This document shows, piece by piece, positions 41,230 to 50,262 of a stretch of 64,000 bases of DNA; position 1 is the stretch's first letter; each line of letters opens with the position of its first letter. The translations under genes were made by a program, and so were the position numbers. Under the pieces are notes generated by a model, which was not told where the DNA came from, searched no databases, and saw only the letters and a list, made by a program, of their open reading frames with translations. The stretch is from Sinorhizobium sp. A49 (GTDB taxonomy: Bacteria > Pseudomonadota > Alphaproteobacteria > Rhizobiales > Rhizobiaceae). The stretch covers positions 124,001-188,000 of the forward strand of contig NZ_MUNW01000050.1 of the NCBI RefSeq assembly GCF_002002725.1, read 5' to 3'.

Positions 41230-41600
41230 ACGAAGCCCTCACTCACCTGTTGCCCTTGCCGGCAGGCTAGACAAATCTGCGATCTCCGATTTTGTCTGCT
41301 CCCAATTCCGCCCGCTTTGCGCGGAGCGTCAGCCTATCGCTGCCAGATAGCCCCTTGCTGCCTCTTTCAGAGCTGTTATCGGAATAGAAAGGATGCGGTG
41401 TTATCCTGGCGATGTTCGGTTATCTCGCGTTGCGAATGGCTGACAAGAGCGTACAATCGCACTGTCAAATCCGTTCGATTCGTGTCCGGTTTGCGCTCAA
41501 CTGCAACGCCACGGCGCCCAATCTGGCCTGCGTGGCTGACTGATGCAGAAACCCGACGACAATCACTGTAATAATCGGTAAAACCACGCATCTTGTGTGT

Positions 41601-41627
41601 CGGAAGAAAACGCGCGCTTTTCTTCCG
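41601..41627. promoter_or_regulatory. Palindrome ahead of the DUF1612 gene
   Basis: CGGAAGAAAA and TTTTCTTCCG pair exactly around CGCGCGC, ending 26 bases before the gene start. It could be an operator for the DNA-binding protein encoded next (autoregulation) or a terminator stopping transcription from the left. Confidence 0.5.
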
Positions 41628-41653
41628 TTTGTCGAAAATAACGTGTGATTGTA

Positions 41654-42808
41654 ATGCGATACGATATCCCAAACGCAGTCTTGCAAGCGCTGTTTTCTGC
41701 GTCGATCGAACCTGAAGATCGACTCGCACGGCTGGATGAGCGTGCCGGTCGCCACCCGGTCGCCGAAGGATTCCGGGAGCGCGGTCAGTTCTTCGATGCA
41801 GCGAGTGCCCTCTGGGTTGCCGGCGAGCTCGTTCACGTCGAGGACCTCGTGCTGCATGATGCGCATATGGATGCCCGCGCACCAACGCACGAGTTGACGA
41901 TTGCGCACGCGATCTTACGGACGCGCCGCCGGATCTGGCTGTCTGACCCGGAATGGGCACTGTCGAGTGGCGGTCTCGGTGTTCTTCGAGGCGAGCAGGT
42001 TGTTGCCGGGACTGCGTTGCTTGATGCGGACCGGGGCCGTTCGACCGGAGCGGCGGAGGAAGAGGACGCCGCCATTGACGACGATGCGGGTGACAACCCG
42101 CTATCCCTCGAATTTGCTGAGATCGACGCGGCGATCGAGCGGTCGCAACGCCTGCTTGATGAACAGCCGGGCGAACTCGGCGACAGTGGGTTGGGCGGAA
42201 CGGAGCGCCCATCCGCCCCGGAGCCCAAGGGGCAGCTGGGGCTGCTTTTCGATGACGAGTGGGATGAGGGTGCGCGGCTCGAGGCATGGCGGTCGTTGAT
42301 CCCCGCGGCGGATCGTCTGCCGGCCTGCCTTGGCGCCGCGATGCTCTTTGATGCCTGGGAGCAGATCGAGCCGCTTCGCAGGCAGCATTGGTTGGGAGGG
42401 TTGCTCGTCGGTGCTTATCTGCGCGCCCGCGGCAAGGTGACGTCGCATTTGCTCTGCTTCAATACCGGCCTGAAGACAATCCGCCACGAGCGACGCCGAT
42501 CGAAAGAGCAGGGGGTCAGGCTGAGGGCTTTTCTCGACGCTCTGGTTCTCACGGGAGACCTTGGCCTCAAGGAACTGGATCGGCTGTTCCTTGCCAAGAC
42601 CCAGATGGAAATGCGCGTGCGCCATCGCCGTTCAAACAGCAGCCTGCCCAGCCTGATCGAGTTGCTGCTGTCGCGGCCGATCGTTTCCGCGGGACTGGTC
42701 GCGCGGCATGTGGGCGTCACCCAGAGGGGTGCTCTCAACCTGGTTCGCGAACTCGGTGCCAAGGAGATGACGGGCAGAGGGCGTTATCGCGGGTGGGGCA
42801 TACTGTAG
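41654..42808 (+). CDS. DUF1612/HTH_13 protein (RHE_PE00001-type, plasmid-associated)
   Basis: 384 residues. The N-terminal half has the DUF1612 pattern (PNAVLQALFSASIEPEDRLA; LWVAGELVHVEDLVLHDAHM; THELTIAHAILRTRRRIWLS), an acidic linker follows, and the C-terminus is the HTH_13 winged helix (SRPIVSAGLVARHVGVTQRG, ALNLVRELGAKEMTGRGRYR). Such proteins are common on rhizobial plasmids, with no known function; a transcription regulator is likely. ATG 41654 or GTG 41645; no clear ribosome site. Confidence 0.8.
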   Translation: MRYDIPNAVLQALFSASIEPEDRLARLDERAGRHPVAEGFRERGQFFDAASALWVAGELVHVEDLVLHDAHMDARAPTHELTIAHAILRTRRRIWLSDPEWALSSGGLGVLRGEQVVAGTALLDADRGRSTGAAEEEDAAIDDDAGDNPLSLEFAEIDAAIERSQRLLDEQPGELGDSGLGGTERPSAPEPKGQLGLLFDDEWDEGARLEAWRSLIPAADRLPACLGAAMLFDAWEQIEPLRRQHWLGGLLVGAYLRARGKVTSHLLCFNTGLKTIRHERRRSKEQGVRLRAFLDALVLTGDLGLKELDRLFLAKTQMEMRVRHRRSNSSLPSLIELLLSRPIVSAGLVARHVGVTQRGALNLVRELGAKEMTGRGRYRGWGIL

Positions 42809-42914
42809 CCGGCCGCAGCGCCGGCAACCGTTGCCGCTGATGATATTGGGTCTCGCCAAATTTTGCAGGCGGCGGTTCTCGCTCGCTGAGACGGCGTTTC
42901 AACCGTAAGCCATA

Positions 42915-42958
42915 GGTCGACGATGGCAGCCGTCGACCCGGATCGCGCCGGCGCGATC
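42915..42958. terminator. Two consecutive hairpins between convergent genes
   Basis: GGTCGACG-atggcagc-CGTCGACC (42915-42938), then the perfect 18-base palindrome GATCGCGCCGGCGCGATC (42941-42958). They lie between the DUF1612 gene and the convergent amidohydrolase gene and probably end both transcripts. Nothing else is seen in 42809-43019. Confidence 0.5.
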
Positions 42959-43019
42959 TGCCGGTCGGTTTCTACTCGCTTGACCGCAATAATTCCGTTC
43001 GGCCTCCGGCTGTCGGCAA

Positions 43020-44183
43020 CTAACCGAGCAGGTTACGGATCGTCCGCATAAAGGCACGAGCACCCACGGCGATCAGAGCATCGGGAAAATCGTAGTCGGG
43101 ATTGTGCAGGCGAGGGTGGTTTTCGCCTGCCCCCAGAAAGAACATGGCCGAGGGGGCGACACGCCCAAACAGGCCGAAATCCTCCGATGCCTTCATCGGC
43201 AGCGTCGTCGCGCCGCTGTCATGGCCGATCTCTTCCTCGGCAAGGGCTCGGCGCAGTTCGTCGACGGCCTCCGGCGCATTGCTGCATTGGTGGAAGATGT
43301 CCTCGTAGCTGATCGACGAAGCGAGCCCGCCGGCCGCCGCATGTTTATGAACCAGAGCTTCGGCGCTCCCGACGAGGTTGATCATTCGCGCGTCTGTCAG
43401 CGTGCGCAATGTTGCCCAGATCTCGGCACGGCCGGGGCTGATGCCGAAGGCGGGCTCGCCAAGGCGCGCATGGGTCACGGTTACCAGTGTGAAATCGGCG
43501 TCGAGGCGGCCTCCGGCACCAAGGCCGGTCAGTTCGCCCAGAAGGTTAGCCATGGCAAAGGTCGGGGGGATGCCATCCTCCGGGCAGGAGGCATGCGACG
43601 TCTTGCCGGAAAGCACGATCTTCATGCCGCGCGATGCGCAATTGACCGGACCGTCCGCCAGGGCGACGTGCCCCAGCGGCAGGCCGGGAAAGTTATGCAG
43701 CGAAAACACGAAGTCCGGCTTCAGCGCTTCGAATTTCGGGTCGGCCAACACGGCGGCGGCCCCAGCCCCATTCTCTTCGGCCGGTTGGAAAAGCAGGATG
43801 GCCCGCCCGCGTGCCGGTCTTTTCTGGGAGAGGCCTTTGGCTAGAGCCATCAGGATTGCCGCGTGACCGTCATGCCCGCACAGATGTCCCTTGCCGGCGA
43901 TTTCGGATCGATAGGGCAGGGGCGAAAGTTCTTCGATCGGCAGAGCATCGAGTTCGGCGCGGATCATGACAGTCGGGCCATCGGCCAATCCTTGATAGAC
44001 GGCCGCTACCCCATGTCCGCCGAGGTTGGTGACGATCGCGTCCGGTTCGCTTGACCGCAGCGCTTGGGTCACCGTCCTGGCTGTCTCGGCCTCTTGGCCG
44101 GATAACTCCGGCCTGCGGTGAAGTTCGCGCCGAAACGCGGTGATCTCGTCCAGTTCGCCACCATTCAAAAACATGCCCAACAT
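43020..44183 (-). CDS. M20-family amidohydrolase (hippurate/N-acyl-amino-acid hydrolase type)
   Basis: 387 residues. Metal-dependent hydrolase that removes an acyl group from an N-acylated amino acid or similar amide. Seen: FRRELHRRPELSGQEAETAR, metal site GHLCGHDGHAAILMALAKGL, FQPAEENGAGAAAVL with catalytic Glu, and LSGKTSHASCPEDGIPPTFA of the dimerisation domain; a later VTVTHARLGEPAFGISPGRA. No signal peptide, so cytoplasmic. ATG 44183 or 44174. It lies downstream of the IclR gene on the same strand with about 325 bases between that hold no gene I can support. Confidence 0.88.
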   Translation of the reverse strand: MLGMFLNGGELDEITAFRRELHRRPELSGQEAETARTVTQALRSSEPDAIVTNLGGHGVAAVYQGLADGPTVMIRAELDALPIEELSPLPYRSEIAGKGHLCGHDGHAAILMALAKGLSQKRPARGRAILLFQPAEENGAGAAAVLADPKFEALKPDFVFSLHNFPGLPLGHVALADGPVNCASRGMKIVLSGKTSHASCPEDGIPPTFAMANLLGELTGLGAGGRLDADFTLVTVTHARLGEPAFGISPGRAEIWATLRTLTDARMINLVGSAEALVHKHAAAGGLASSISYEDIFHQCSNAPEAVDELRRALAEEEIGHDSGATTLPMKASEDFGLFGRVAPSAMFFLGAGENHPRLHNPDYDFPDALIAVGARAFMRTIRNLLG

Positions 44184-44509
44184 CCCAAGCTAGAAAATCT
44201 GGCCGCGCCGCAGAGCGCCGCAGAGCGAGCCTTAGTAATGGCCGCGAATGTGAAGTGACGTTTCAGCTCTGTCCACCCGTGAAAGTGCAAAAGGCGGGAG
44301 GCGGCCTGCTATACGGAGGACTGGATCCGCGACGAACTGGCCACGGGCCCGCTCAAACCCCCGCCGCTCGAGGAGGGGCGGAGCGCTGGGGCGATGAATC
44401 TCGTCTCACAAGATCCTGATGGTGCCGGACCGAGCGCCCACCGGTTGGGGGAGATCGTCCCGCACGAGGCGCAAGGCATCGCTCAAGCCGTCGGCCCGAT
44501 GTCGAACAC

Positions 44510-45334
44510 TTATCTGCGGGCGCCGCCAACGAGCGAGATCGAGCGTGCGGCGGCGGTCACCAACGGGGCAAACCGTTCTTCGGTTTCTTCTGGCGTATAG
44601 CGGCTGCGGGATACCGCGATGTTGATCGCGCCGTAGGGCGTGCCGTTGGCATCCAGCACCGGGGCCGCGATCGACAGGTCGCCGTGGAAGTATTCCTCGA
44701 AGGCCGTGGCGTAGCCCTGGGTTGCGGATTGTTTCAGCTTTGCCTTCAGCGCGTCGATGTCCCATGTGGTGTGGGGCGTAAACGGGTAGAGATCCGATCT
44801 TTCGAGGATGGCATGCGCGGTGTCTTCCGGCATGCCCGACAGGATAGCGATGCCGGGGGCTGTGCAATAGGCCGGCAACCGCGTGCCGGTGATGACGTCG
44901 TTGTTGAGGACATGGCGGCTCATGAAGCGCGACACGAAGACGATGTCGGTATCGTCGAGCACGGTGAGGTTGACGGTCTCTTCGGTCGCTTTGCTCAGGT
45001 GCAGCAGATAGGGCATGCCGCGTTCGACGAAGCCGCTGGCGCGGGTGTAGTGATAGCCGAAATCGAGCGCCTTCACCGTCAGCTCAAAGCGCTTGGTGTC
45101 GGCGTTCTTGCCGAGATAACCGAGCTTGGCAAGCGTGTGGGTGAAGCGCTGGGCGGCGCTCATGTCGAGCCCGGTTTCCTCGGCGATCTGCGACAGGCTG
45201 AGGTTCGGCCGGCGGCCGTCAAAGGCTCTCAGAACCCTGAAGGCTTTCTCCACCGACTGCACCAGCAACGGATCGCGGTCTTCTCCCGACGTTTCGTTCT
45301 CGTCTGTCGCAGCCTTGTTCGCCTTGCGCGCCAT
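44510..45334 (-). CDS. IclR-family transcriptional regulator
   Basis: 274 residues. Winged helix at about 25-90 (LVQSVEKAFRVLRAFDGRRP; LSLSQIAEETGLDMSAAQRF) and the IclR ligand domain (TGTRLPAYCTAPGIAILSGM; FHGDLSIAAPVLDANGTPYG; AINIAVSRSRYTPEETEERF). It is divergent from the enoyl-CoA hydratase operon, with an AT-rich palindrome between them that is its likely binding site. It probably responds to an intermediate of the pathway encoded to its right. Confidence 0.9.
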   Translation of the reverse strand: MARKANKAATDENETSGEDRDPLLVQSVEKAFRVLRAFDGRRPNLSLSQIAEETGLDMSAAQRFTHTLAKLGYLGKNADTKRFELTVKALDFGYHYTRASGFVERGMPYLLHLSKATEETVNLTVLDDTDIVFVSRFMSRHVLNNDVITGTRLPAYCTAPGIAILSGMPEDTAHAILERSDLYPFTPHTTWDIDALKAKLKQSATQGYATAFEEYFHGDLSIAAPVLDANGTPYGAINIAVSRSRYTPEETEERFAPLVTAAARSISLVGGARR

Positions 45335-45399
45335 ATATCCCCGGCCCCTGCGGTTTCCCGCATATCGATAACAGAATCGCCAAGCCTAGGAAAAGGTGC

Positions 45400-45461
45400 T
45401 TGACAGCTAAAATAAACATAATCACACTATGACATAACAATTATCGCATTGCAATAGTTGT
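45400..45461 (+). promoter_or_regulatory. Promoter and palindromic operator of the hydratase/ABC operon
   Basis: TTGACA at 45400-45405 is a good -35; the -10 is unclear (CACTAT 19 bases on). A 25-base imperfect palindrome at 45437-45461 (arms ACAATTATCGCA and TGCAATAGTTGT, two mismatches in 12) follows. IclR proteins bind such AT-rich palindromes, here placed to control the operon at 45483. Confidence 0.5.
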
Positions 45462-45482
45462 TTCATTACAACGGAGAAAATC

Positions 45483-46253
45483 ATGGACCGCTTCATCCTG
45501 ACTGAACGGCGTGGCGAGGTCGGCATCATCACGCTGAACCGCCCCGAAATCCTCAATGCCTGGCACAGCCCGATGCGCCAACAGCTGGTTGCTGCCTTCA
45601 AGGCCTTCGAAGAAGATGAGGCGATCCGCGCCATTATCCTCACCGGTGCCGGCGATCGAGCGTTCAGTGCTGGCCAGGACCTGAACGAGACCCGCACCTT
45701 CGACGGCGCCCGCGGCCAGGAGTGGGTGGGCGAATGGGAGCGGCTCTATGACGCCATGCGCTCGCTGTCGAAGCCGCTGATCGCGGCACTCAACGGCGTT
45801 GCCGCCGGCTCGGCGTTCCAGGTGGCGCTTCTCTGCGATTTCCGCATCGCGCATCCGGGTGTGCGCATGGGCCAGCCGGAAATCAATTCCGGCATCGCCA
45901 GCACCACCGGCCCCTGGATGATGCGCGAGATGATCGGCCTGTCCCGCACCATCGACCTGACGCTCAGCGGCCGGCTGATGCAATCGGAAGAATGCCAGGC
46001 CATCGGCATCATCAACCGCATCGTGCCGCAGGAACGCGTCATGGAAGAAGCCCTGTCGCTGGCGCATGAACTCGCCGCCAAGCCGCCGGTCGCCATGCGC
46101 CTTGACAAACAGCGCTTCAGGGAGATGACAGAGGCTGGTTTCCGCGACTGCCTCGAAGCCGGCGCTCGCATCCAGCGCGAAGCTTACGCCTCCGGCGAGC
46201 CCGCACGGATGATGGAACAGTTTCTCGCACGGCGTGCGGCAAGCAAGGCCTGA
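45483..46253 (+). CDS. Enoyl-CoA hydratase/isomerase family protein
   Basis: 256-residue crotonase-fold enzyme: AIILTGAGDRAFSAGQDLNE (first oxyanion-hole segment), ALNGVAAGSAFQVALLCDFR (second), and GQPEINSGIASTTGPWMMRE. The usual catalytic glutamates of hydratases are not clearly placed, so it could be an isomerase, a hydrolase or a carnitine-type dehydratase. It acts on a CoA thioester, presumably made by the ligase at the other end of the operon. Ribosome site CGGAGA eight bases before ATG 45483. Confidence 0.88.
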   Translation: MDRFILTERRGEVGIITLNRPEILNAWHSPMRQQLVAAFKAFEEDEAIRAIILTGAGDRAFSAGQDLNETRTFDGARGQEWVGEWERLYDAMRSLSKPLIAALNGVAAGSAFQVALLCDFRIAHPGVRMGQPEINSGIASTTGPWMMREMIGLSRTIDLTLSGRLMQSEECQAIGIINRIVPQERVMEEALSLAHELAAKPPVAMRLDKQRFREMTEAGFRDCLEAGARIQREAYASGEPARMMEQFLARRAASKA

Positions 46254-46310
46254 CAAAGGCTAGGCCGCTTATGGGAGGCGGCGCGCAATCCAAAACAAGA
46301 GGGTAGAACA

Positions 46311-47387
46311 ATGACCAACGACAAACGCATACTGATTGATCGCCGCAGCCTGTTGAAAATCGGCGGAGGCCTGGGCGTTGCCCTGGCCGCGCCTGCCATC
46401 TTCACGCGGTCCGCATTTGCCGCCGAAGCGCTGACCGTCGCCGATCCGGGCGGCCCCTACAGCCCCGGATACCGCAAGGCATTCTACGATCCCTTCGAAC
46501 AGGCGACCGGCATCAAGGTCATCAACGTTGCCCGCGACGCCGAACCGACCGCGCAGTTCCGCGCGATGGTCGAGACGCAATCCTATAGCTGGGACGTCTG
46601 CACGCTGACACTTTCCGCTCGTGACATTCTGGAGAAACGCGATCTACTGGAGCCGATCAACCTGCCGGCGGCCGACGTGCCCGGGCTGATGCCCGATGCG
46701 CTCACCGAACTGTGGCTTGGCGTCGATGTCTATTCCACCATCATGGCCTATCGCACGGATCGCTTCGACGCCGCCAATGGCCCGAGCTCCTGGGCCGATT
46801 TCTGGAACGTCGAGAAATTCCCGGGCCGCCGCGCCCTGCGCAAGAACCCGATCGATACGCTGGAACAGGCCTTGCTTGCCGATGGCGTGCCGCTTGCCGA
46901 ACTCTATCCGCTCGACATCGAGCGCGCCTATGCCAGCCTCGAGAAGATCAAGCCGCATGTCGATGTCTGGTGGACCGGTGGGGCACAATCGAGCCAGCTG
47001 ATCCAGAGCGGCGAAGTCGACCTGATCGCGCTCTGGAACGCCCGGGCCCAAGCGGTTATCGACGGCGGTGCGCCGGTCAAGATCGGCTGGAACCAGGGTC
47101 TTTATTCGATCGAGGGATGGGGCATTCCCAAGGGCTCGCCGCGCGCCGATATCGCCCGACAGTTCGTCAAGTTCTGTGCCGACCCGAAGCAGCAGGCGCT
47201 GTTCACCGAGTTTCTCGCCTATGGCCCGACCAACCTCAAGGCCTATGAGTATATCCCGGTGGAGCGGGCCGCTGCCCTTCCGACCTCCGAGGCCAATCTG
47301 AAGGTCATGACCATTGCGCGCGAAGACTGGTGGAGTGCCAACCGCTCCGAAATGACCGAGCGCTTCAACGCCTGGATCCTGGGTTAA
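46311..47387 (+). CDS. Polyamine-type ABC transporter substrate-binding protein
   Basis: 358 residues. N-terminal twin-arginine-like signal (RRSLLKIGGGLGVALAAPAI, then FTRSAFAAEA). The mature part belongs to the PotD/SBP_bac_6/8 group: FYDPFEQATGIKVINVARDA, WDVCTLTLSARDILEKRDLL, GGAQSSQLIQSGEVDLIALW. Its family binds spermidine, putrescine or betaine-like cations. It starts the ABC transporter set within the IclR-regulated operon. Confidence 0.88.
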   Translation: MTNDKRILIDRRSLLKIGGGLGVALAAPAIFTRSAFAAEALTVADPGGPYSPGYRKAFYDPFEQATGIKVINVARDAEPTAQFRAMVETQSYSWDVCTLTLSARDILEKRDLLEPINLPAADVPGLMPDALTELWLGVDVYSTIMAYRTDRFDAANGPSSWADFWNVEKFPGRRALRKNPIDTLEQALLADGVPLAELYPLDIERAYASLEKIKPHVDVWWTGGAQSSQLIQSGEVDLIALWNARAQAVIDGGAPVKIGWNQGLYSIEGWGIPKGSPRADIARQFVKFCADPKQQALFTEFLAYGPTNLKAYEYIPVERAAALPTSEANLKVMTIAREDWWSANRSEMTERFNAWILG

Positions 47388-47398
47388 GGGGAAATTAG

Positions 47399-48478
47399 AT
47401 GCTCGCGAAGCCCGAACAAGCCACTCGCCCGAAACTTCTCGTCGACGGATTGGCCAAGAGCTACGGCGCCACCGTTGCTCTGAAACCAACGCACGTCGCG
47501 GTCCAGACCGGCGAGTTCCTGACGCTTCTCGGGCCTTCGGGCTCCGGCAAGACCACATTGCTGCAGATGATCAGCGGGCTGGTCCTGCCGACGGAGGGCC
47601 GCCTGTTCATCGACGGCAGCAACGAGACGGACACGCCGGTGCACAAGCGCGACATCGGCCTGGTGTTCCAACACTACGCCCTGTTTCCACATCTGACGGT
47701 CGCCGAGAACATCGGCTTTCCCTTGAAGATGCGCGGCAAGAGCCGCGCCGAGGTCGACAAGCAGGTCAAGGGCGCGCTCGACATGGTGCAGCTCGGCCAT
47801 CTGGCCGGGCGGTTCCCGCGCGAGCTTTCGGGCGGGCAGCAGCAGCGCGTCGCGCTCGCGCGCTGCTTCGTCTACCAGCCGTCGATCATCCTGATGGACG
47901 AGCCGCTGGGCGCCCTCGACAAGAAGCTGCGCGAGCACATGCAGTTCGAGATCAAGCGGCTGCACCGGCAGACCGGCGCCACGATCATCTATGTCACACA
48001 CGATCAGGAGGAGGCGCTGGCGCTCTCCGATCGCATCTGCCTGATGAACCACGCCATGGTCGAGCAGATCGGCCCGCCGCAGGAAATCTACGCCCGGCCG
48101 CGCACCGCCTTTGCCGCCGATTTCATCGGCATCTCCAACATCTTCCGGGGTCGCGTCGAGCTTGGCTCGGGCGGCGTTGCCCACCTTTCGACCGCAAGCG
48201 GCCGCTTCCGGATCGATGGCACCGGGCTTTCCAATAATGCCGAGATGGCGCTGGTGGTGCGGCCGGAGCATCTCGAGCTCGGCTCGACCGGTGCAAACGA
48301 GATCAGCGGCCGCGTGGCTGAGGTCGTCTATGCCGGCTCGGAAACCCGGCTGCTCGTCGACATCTCGGCCGAACAGCTCGTTACGGTTCGTGTCCTTCCC
48401 GGCAAGGCGTTGCCTGGTATCGGCGACAAAATCACGCTGAGCTGGACGCCCGATGCGGCCGTGTTGGTGACGCCATGA
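47399..48478 (+). CDS. Polyamine-type ABC transporter ATPase (PotA-like)
   Basis: 359 residues. Walker A GPSGSGKTTLLQMISG, Q-loop VFQHYALFPHLTV, signature LSGGQQQRVALARCF, Walker B IILMDEPLGALD, switch YVTHDQEEALALSDR; C-terminal TOBE domain (VVRPEHLELGSTGANEISGR). Its stop overlaps the permease start by four bases. Cytoplasmic energy unit of the importer. Confidence 0.93.
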   Translation: MLAKPEQATRPKLLVDGLAKSYGATVALKPTHVAVQTGEFLTLLGPSGSGKTTLLQMISGLVLPTEGRLFIDGSNETDTPVHKRDIGLVFQHYALFPHLTVAENIGFPLKMRGKSRAEVDKQVKGALDMVQLGHLAGRFPRELSGGQQQRVALARCFVYQPSIILMDEPLGALDKKLREHMQFEIKRLHRQTGATIIYVTHDQEEALALSDRICLMNHAMVEQIGPPQEIYARPRTAFAADFIGISNIFRGRVELGSGGVAHLSTASGRFRIDGTGLSNNAEMALVVRPEHLELGSTGANEISGRVAEVVYAGSETRLLVDISAEQLVTVRVLPGKALPGIGDKITLSWTPDAAVLVTP

Positions 48479-50241
48479 CCGCGGTGGCCGTTTCCACTCC
48501 GCGCTCTGAGCGCTCTAGCCGCTTCCGCTTTGGGCCGCTTTGGCTCGCAGCGCCCGGCCTTGCCTTCCTTCTGATCTTCTTCCTCGTTCCCGTCGCTCGC
48601 CTGATGGGCCTCAGCCTTGAGGATGCCGACACCGGTGCGATGACCGCGAGCCACTATGCGCGGATCTTCGAGACTGACGTCTACTTCCGCGTCCTCCTGA
48701 TCACGTTCCGTATCGCCGGGCTGACGACGCTCTTCTCTTTATTGCTCGGCTATCCGTTGGCCTACTGGCTGTCGCGCCTGCCGGACCGCACGCGAGGCAC
48801 GATGATCCTGCTCGTCATGGTGCCGTTCTGGACCAGCTACTTGGTCAAGAGTTTTGCCTGGGTCATCGTGCTTGGTCGCACCGGCGTCATCAACCAGATC
48901 GGCCTTGGATCGGGTCTGCTCAGCCAGCCGCTCGAGCTGTTGCACAACGAACTCGGCGTGATGATCGGTATGGTCCATGCGATGGTGCCGCTCGCCATCC
49001 TCACCATGCTGCCTGTCATGACCGGCATCGATCGCCGGCTGACGCAAGCGTCGGGAACGCTGGGCGCGACGCCGGCAAAGGGCTTCTGGCTCGTCTATTT
49101 CCCGCTGTCGCTTCCAGGCGCTGCGGCCGCCGGTCTGCTCACCTTCATCTCCTCGCTCGGCTTCTTCATCGTTCCGGCCCTGCTCGGCGGCCGTCAGCAG
49201 ACGATGCTGGCGCAACTGATCATCGTCCAGGTCCAGGAGATCCTGAACTGGGCGTTCGCCGGCGCTCTTGCCGCCATGATGCTGGTGGCGGCGCTGTTGA
49301 CGTGCTGGCTCTACGACCGGATCTTCGGTCTTTCCAGCCTTTCGGGCGAACCGTCCGACGGCAAGGCCGGCAAGACCGGTTTCCTGCGAGCCCTCGGTCT
49401 GGCGACCCTCGACCGGGTGGCAAGCGTCAGCAGCGCCATTGCGTCCGGCAGCCACCGGCTGCTGGGAGCTGCGGTTTCGAGCCGCATGCTCGGCATCTAC
49501 AGCCTGTTGATGTTCGCCTTCCTGATGCTGCCGACGCTCGTCGTCCTGCCGATTGCCTTTACCAGCTCGCAGTTCCTCGAATTTCCGCCGCCGGGCTATG
49601 GCCTGGAATGGTTCAGGACCTACTTCACCTCCGACCTTTGGGTTGCGGCCACCATCCGCTCGTTCGGCGTCGCCTTCGCGACGGCCATCGTTGCAACGGT
49701 GATCGGCGGCTTTGCAGCACTGGCGCTTGCCCGCTCGCGCTCGCGCTGGCGGGGCATCATCTTCGCCTTCTTCCTGGCGCCGATGATCGTGCCGCGCATC
49801 GTCATCGCGGTCGGCCTGTTCTATCTCTTTGCCCAGATGGGGCTTGTTGCCACCGACGTCGGCCTGGTAATCGGCCACACGGTGCTGGCGCTGCCTTTCG
49901 CCTTCGTTGCGATTGCCGCCGTGCTGAAAAGCTATGATTGGCGGCTCGACCAGGCGGCGGCCACGCTCGGGGCAAACCGGGTCCAGGCGCTGCGGTTCGT
50001 GACCGTGCCGCTGATCAAGAGCGGCCTGACGGCGGCGTTCCTGTTTGCCTTCATCACGTCGTTCGACGAGCTGACCGTGGCGATCTTCGTCAGCGGCGGC
50101 GTTAAGACGACCCTGCCGAAGCAGATGTGGGATGACATGATCCTGCAGCTCAACCCGACGCTCGCGGCGGTTTCAGTCGTCGTCTTCATCGTCGTGACGA
50201 CACTTCTCCTGGCGGCGGAAAAACTCCGCCGCTCCACCTGA
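48475..50241 (+). CDS. Polyamine-type ABC permease, PotB and PotC fused in one chain
   Basis: 588 residues, twice the usual size, with two six-helix permease halves. First half: LAAPGLAFLLIFFLVPVARL, coupling loop near LTQASGTLGATPAKGFWLVY. Second half from about 340: MLGIYSLLMFAFLMLPTLVV, then DQAAATLGANRVQALRFVTV as its coupling loop. One chain would replace the PotB-PotC heterodimer. The fusion is seen in some alphaproteobacterial systems. It overlaps the ATPase gene (ATGA). Confidence 0.92.
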   Translation: MTAVAVSTPRSERSSRFRFGPLWLAAPGLAFLLIFFLVPVARLMGLSLEDADTGAMTASHYARIFETDVYFRVLLITFRIAGLTTLFSLLLGYPLAYWLSRLPDRTRGTMILLVMVPFWTSYLVKSFAWVIVLGRTGVINQIGLGSGLLSQPLELLHNELGVMIGMVHAMVPLAILTMLPVMTGIDRRLTQASGTLGATPAKGFWLVYFPLSLPGAAAAGLLTFISSLGFFIVPALLGGRQQTMLAQLIIVQVQEILNWAFAGALAAMMLVAALLTCWLYDRIFGLSSLSGEPSDGKAGKTGFLRALGLATLDRVASVSSAIASGSHRLLGAAVSSRMLGIYSLLMFAFLMLPTLVVLPIAFTSSQFLEFPPPGYGLEWFRTYFTSDLWVAATIRSFGVAFATAIVATVIGGFAALALARSRSRWRGIIFAFFLAPMIVPRIVIAVGLFYLFAQMGLVATDVGLVIGHTVLALPFAFVAIAAVLKSYDWRLDQAAATLGANRVQALRFVTVPLIKSGLTAAFLFAFITSFDELTVAIFVSGGVKTTLPKQMWDDMILQLNPTLAAVSVVVFIVVTTLLLAAEKLRRST

Positions 50242-50262
50242 CACCACATCCGAGATCCTCCC

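Larger units (their letters stand above)
39664..41600. other. Gene-poor region carrying three parS copies
   Basis: Many short frames on both strands, none with a convincing ribosome site together with a recognisable or conserved-looking protein. The region holds parS copies 3-5, a hairpin at 41108-41132 and a short GT-rich run (TGTGGCTGTAGCTGTGG near 41067). It may contain decayed genes, or it may act mainly as the centromere-like part of the plasmid. Confidence 0.55.

Noticed and set aside
44184-44509. Possible gene remnant between the amidohydrolase and IclR genes
   Set aside because: A few codons look protein-like in the minus strand but no family could be named and no start is visible; also only a short tandem repeat (CGCCGCAGAG twice near 44206).
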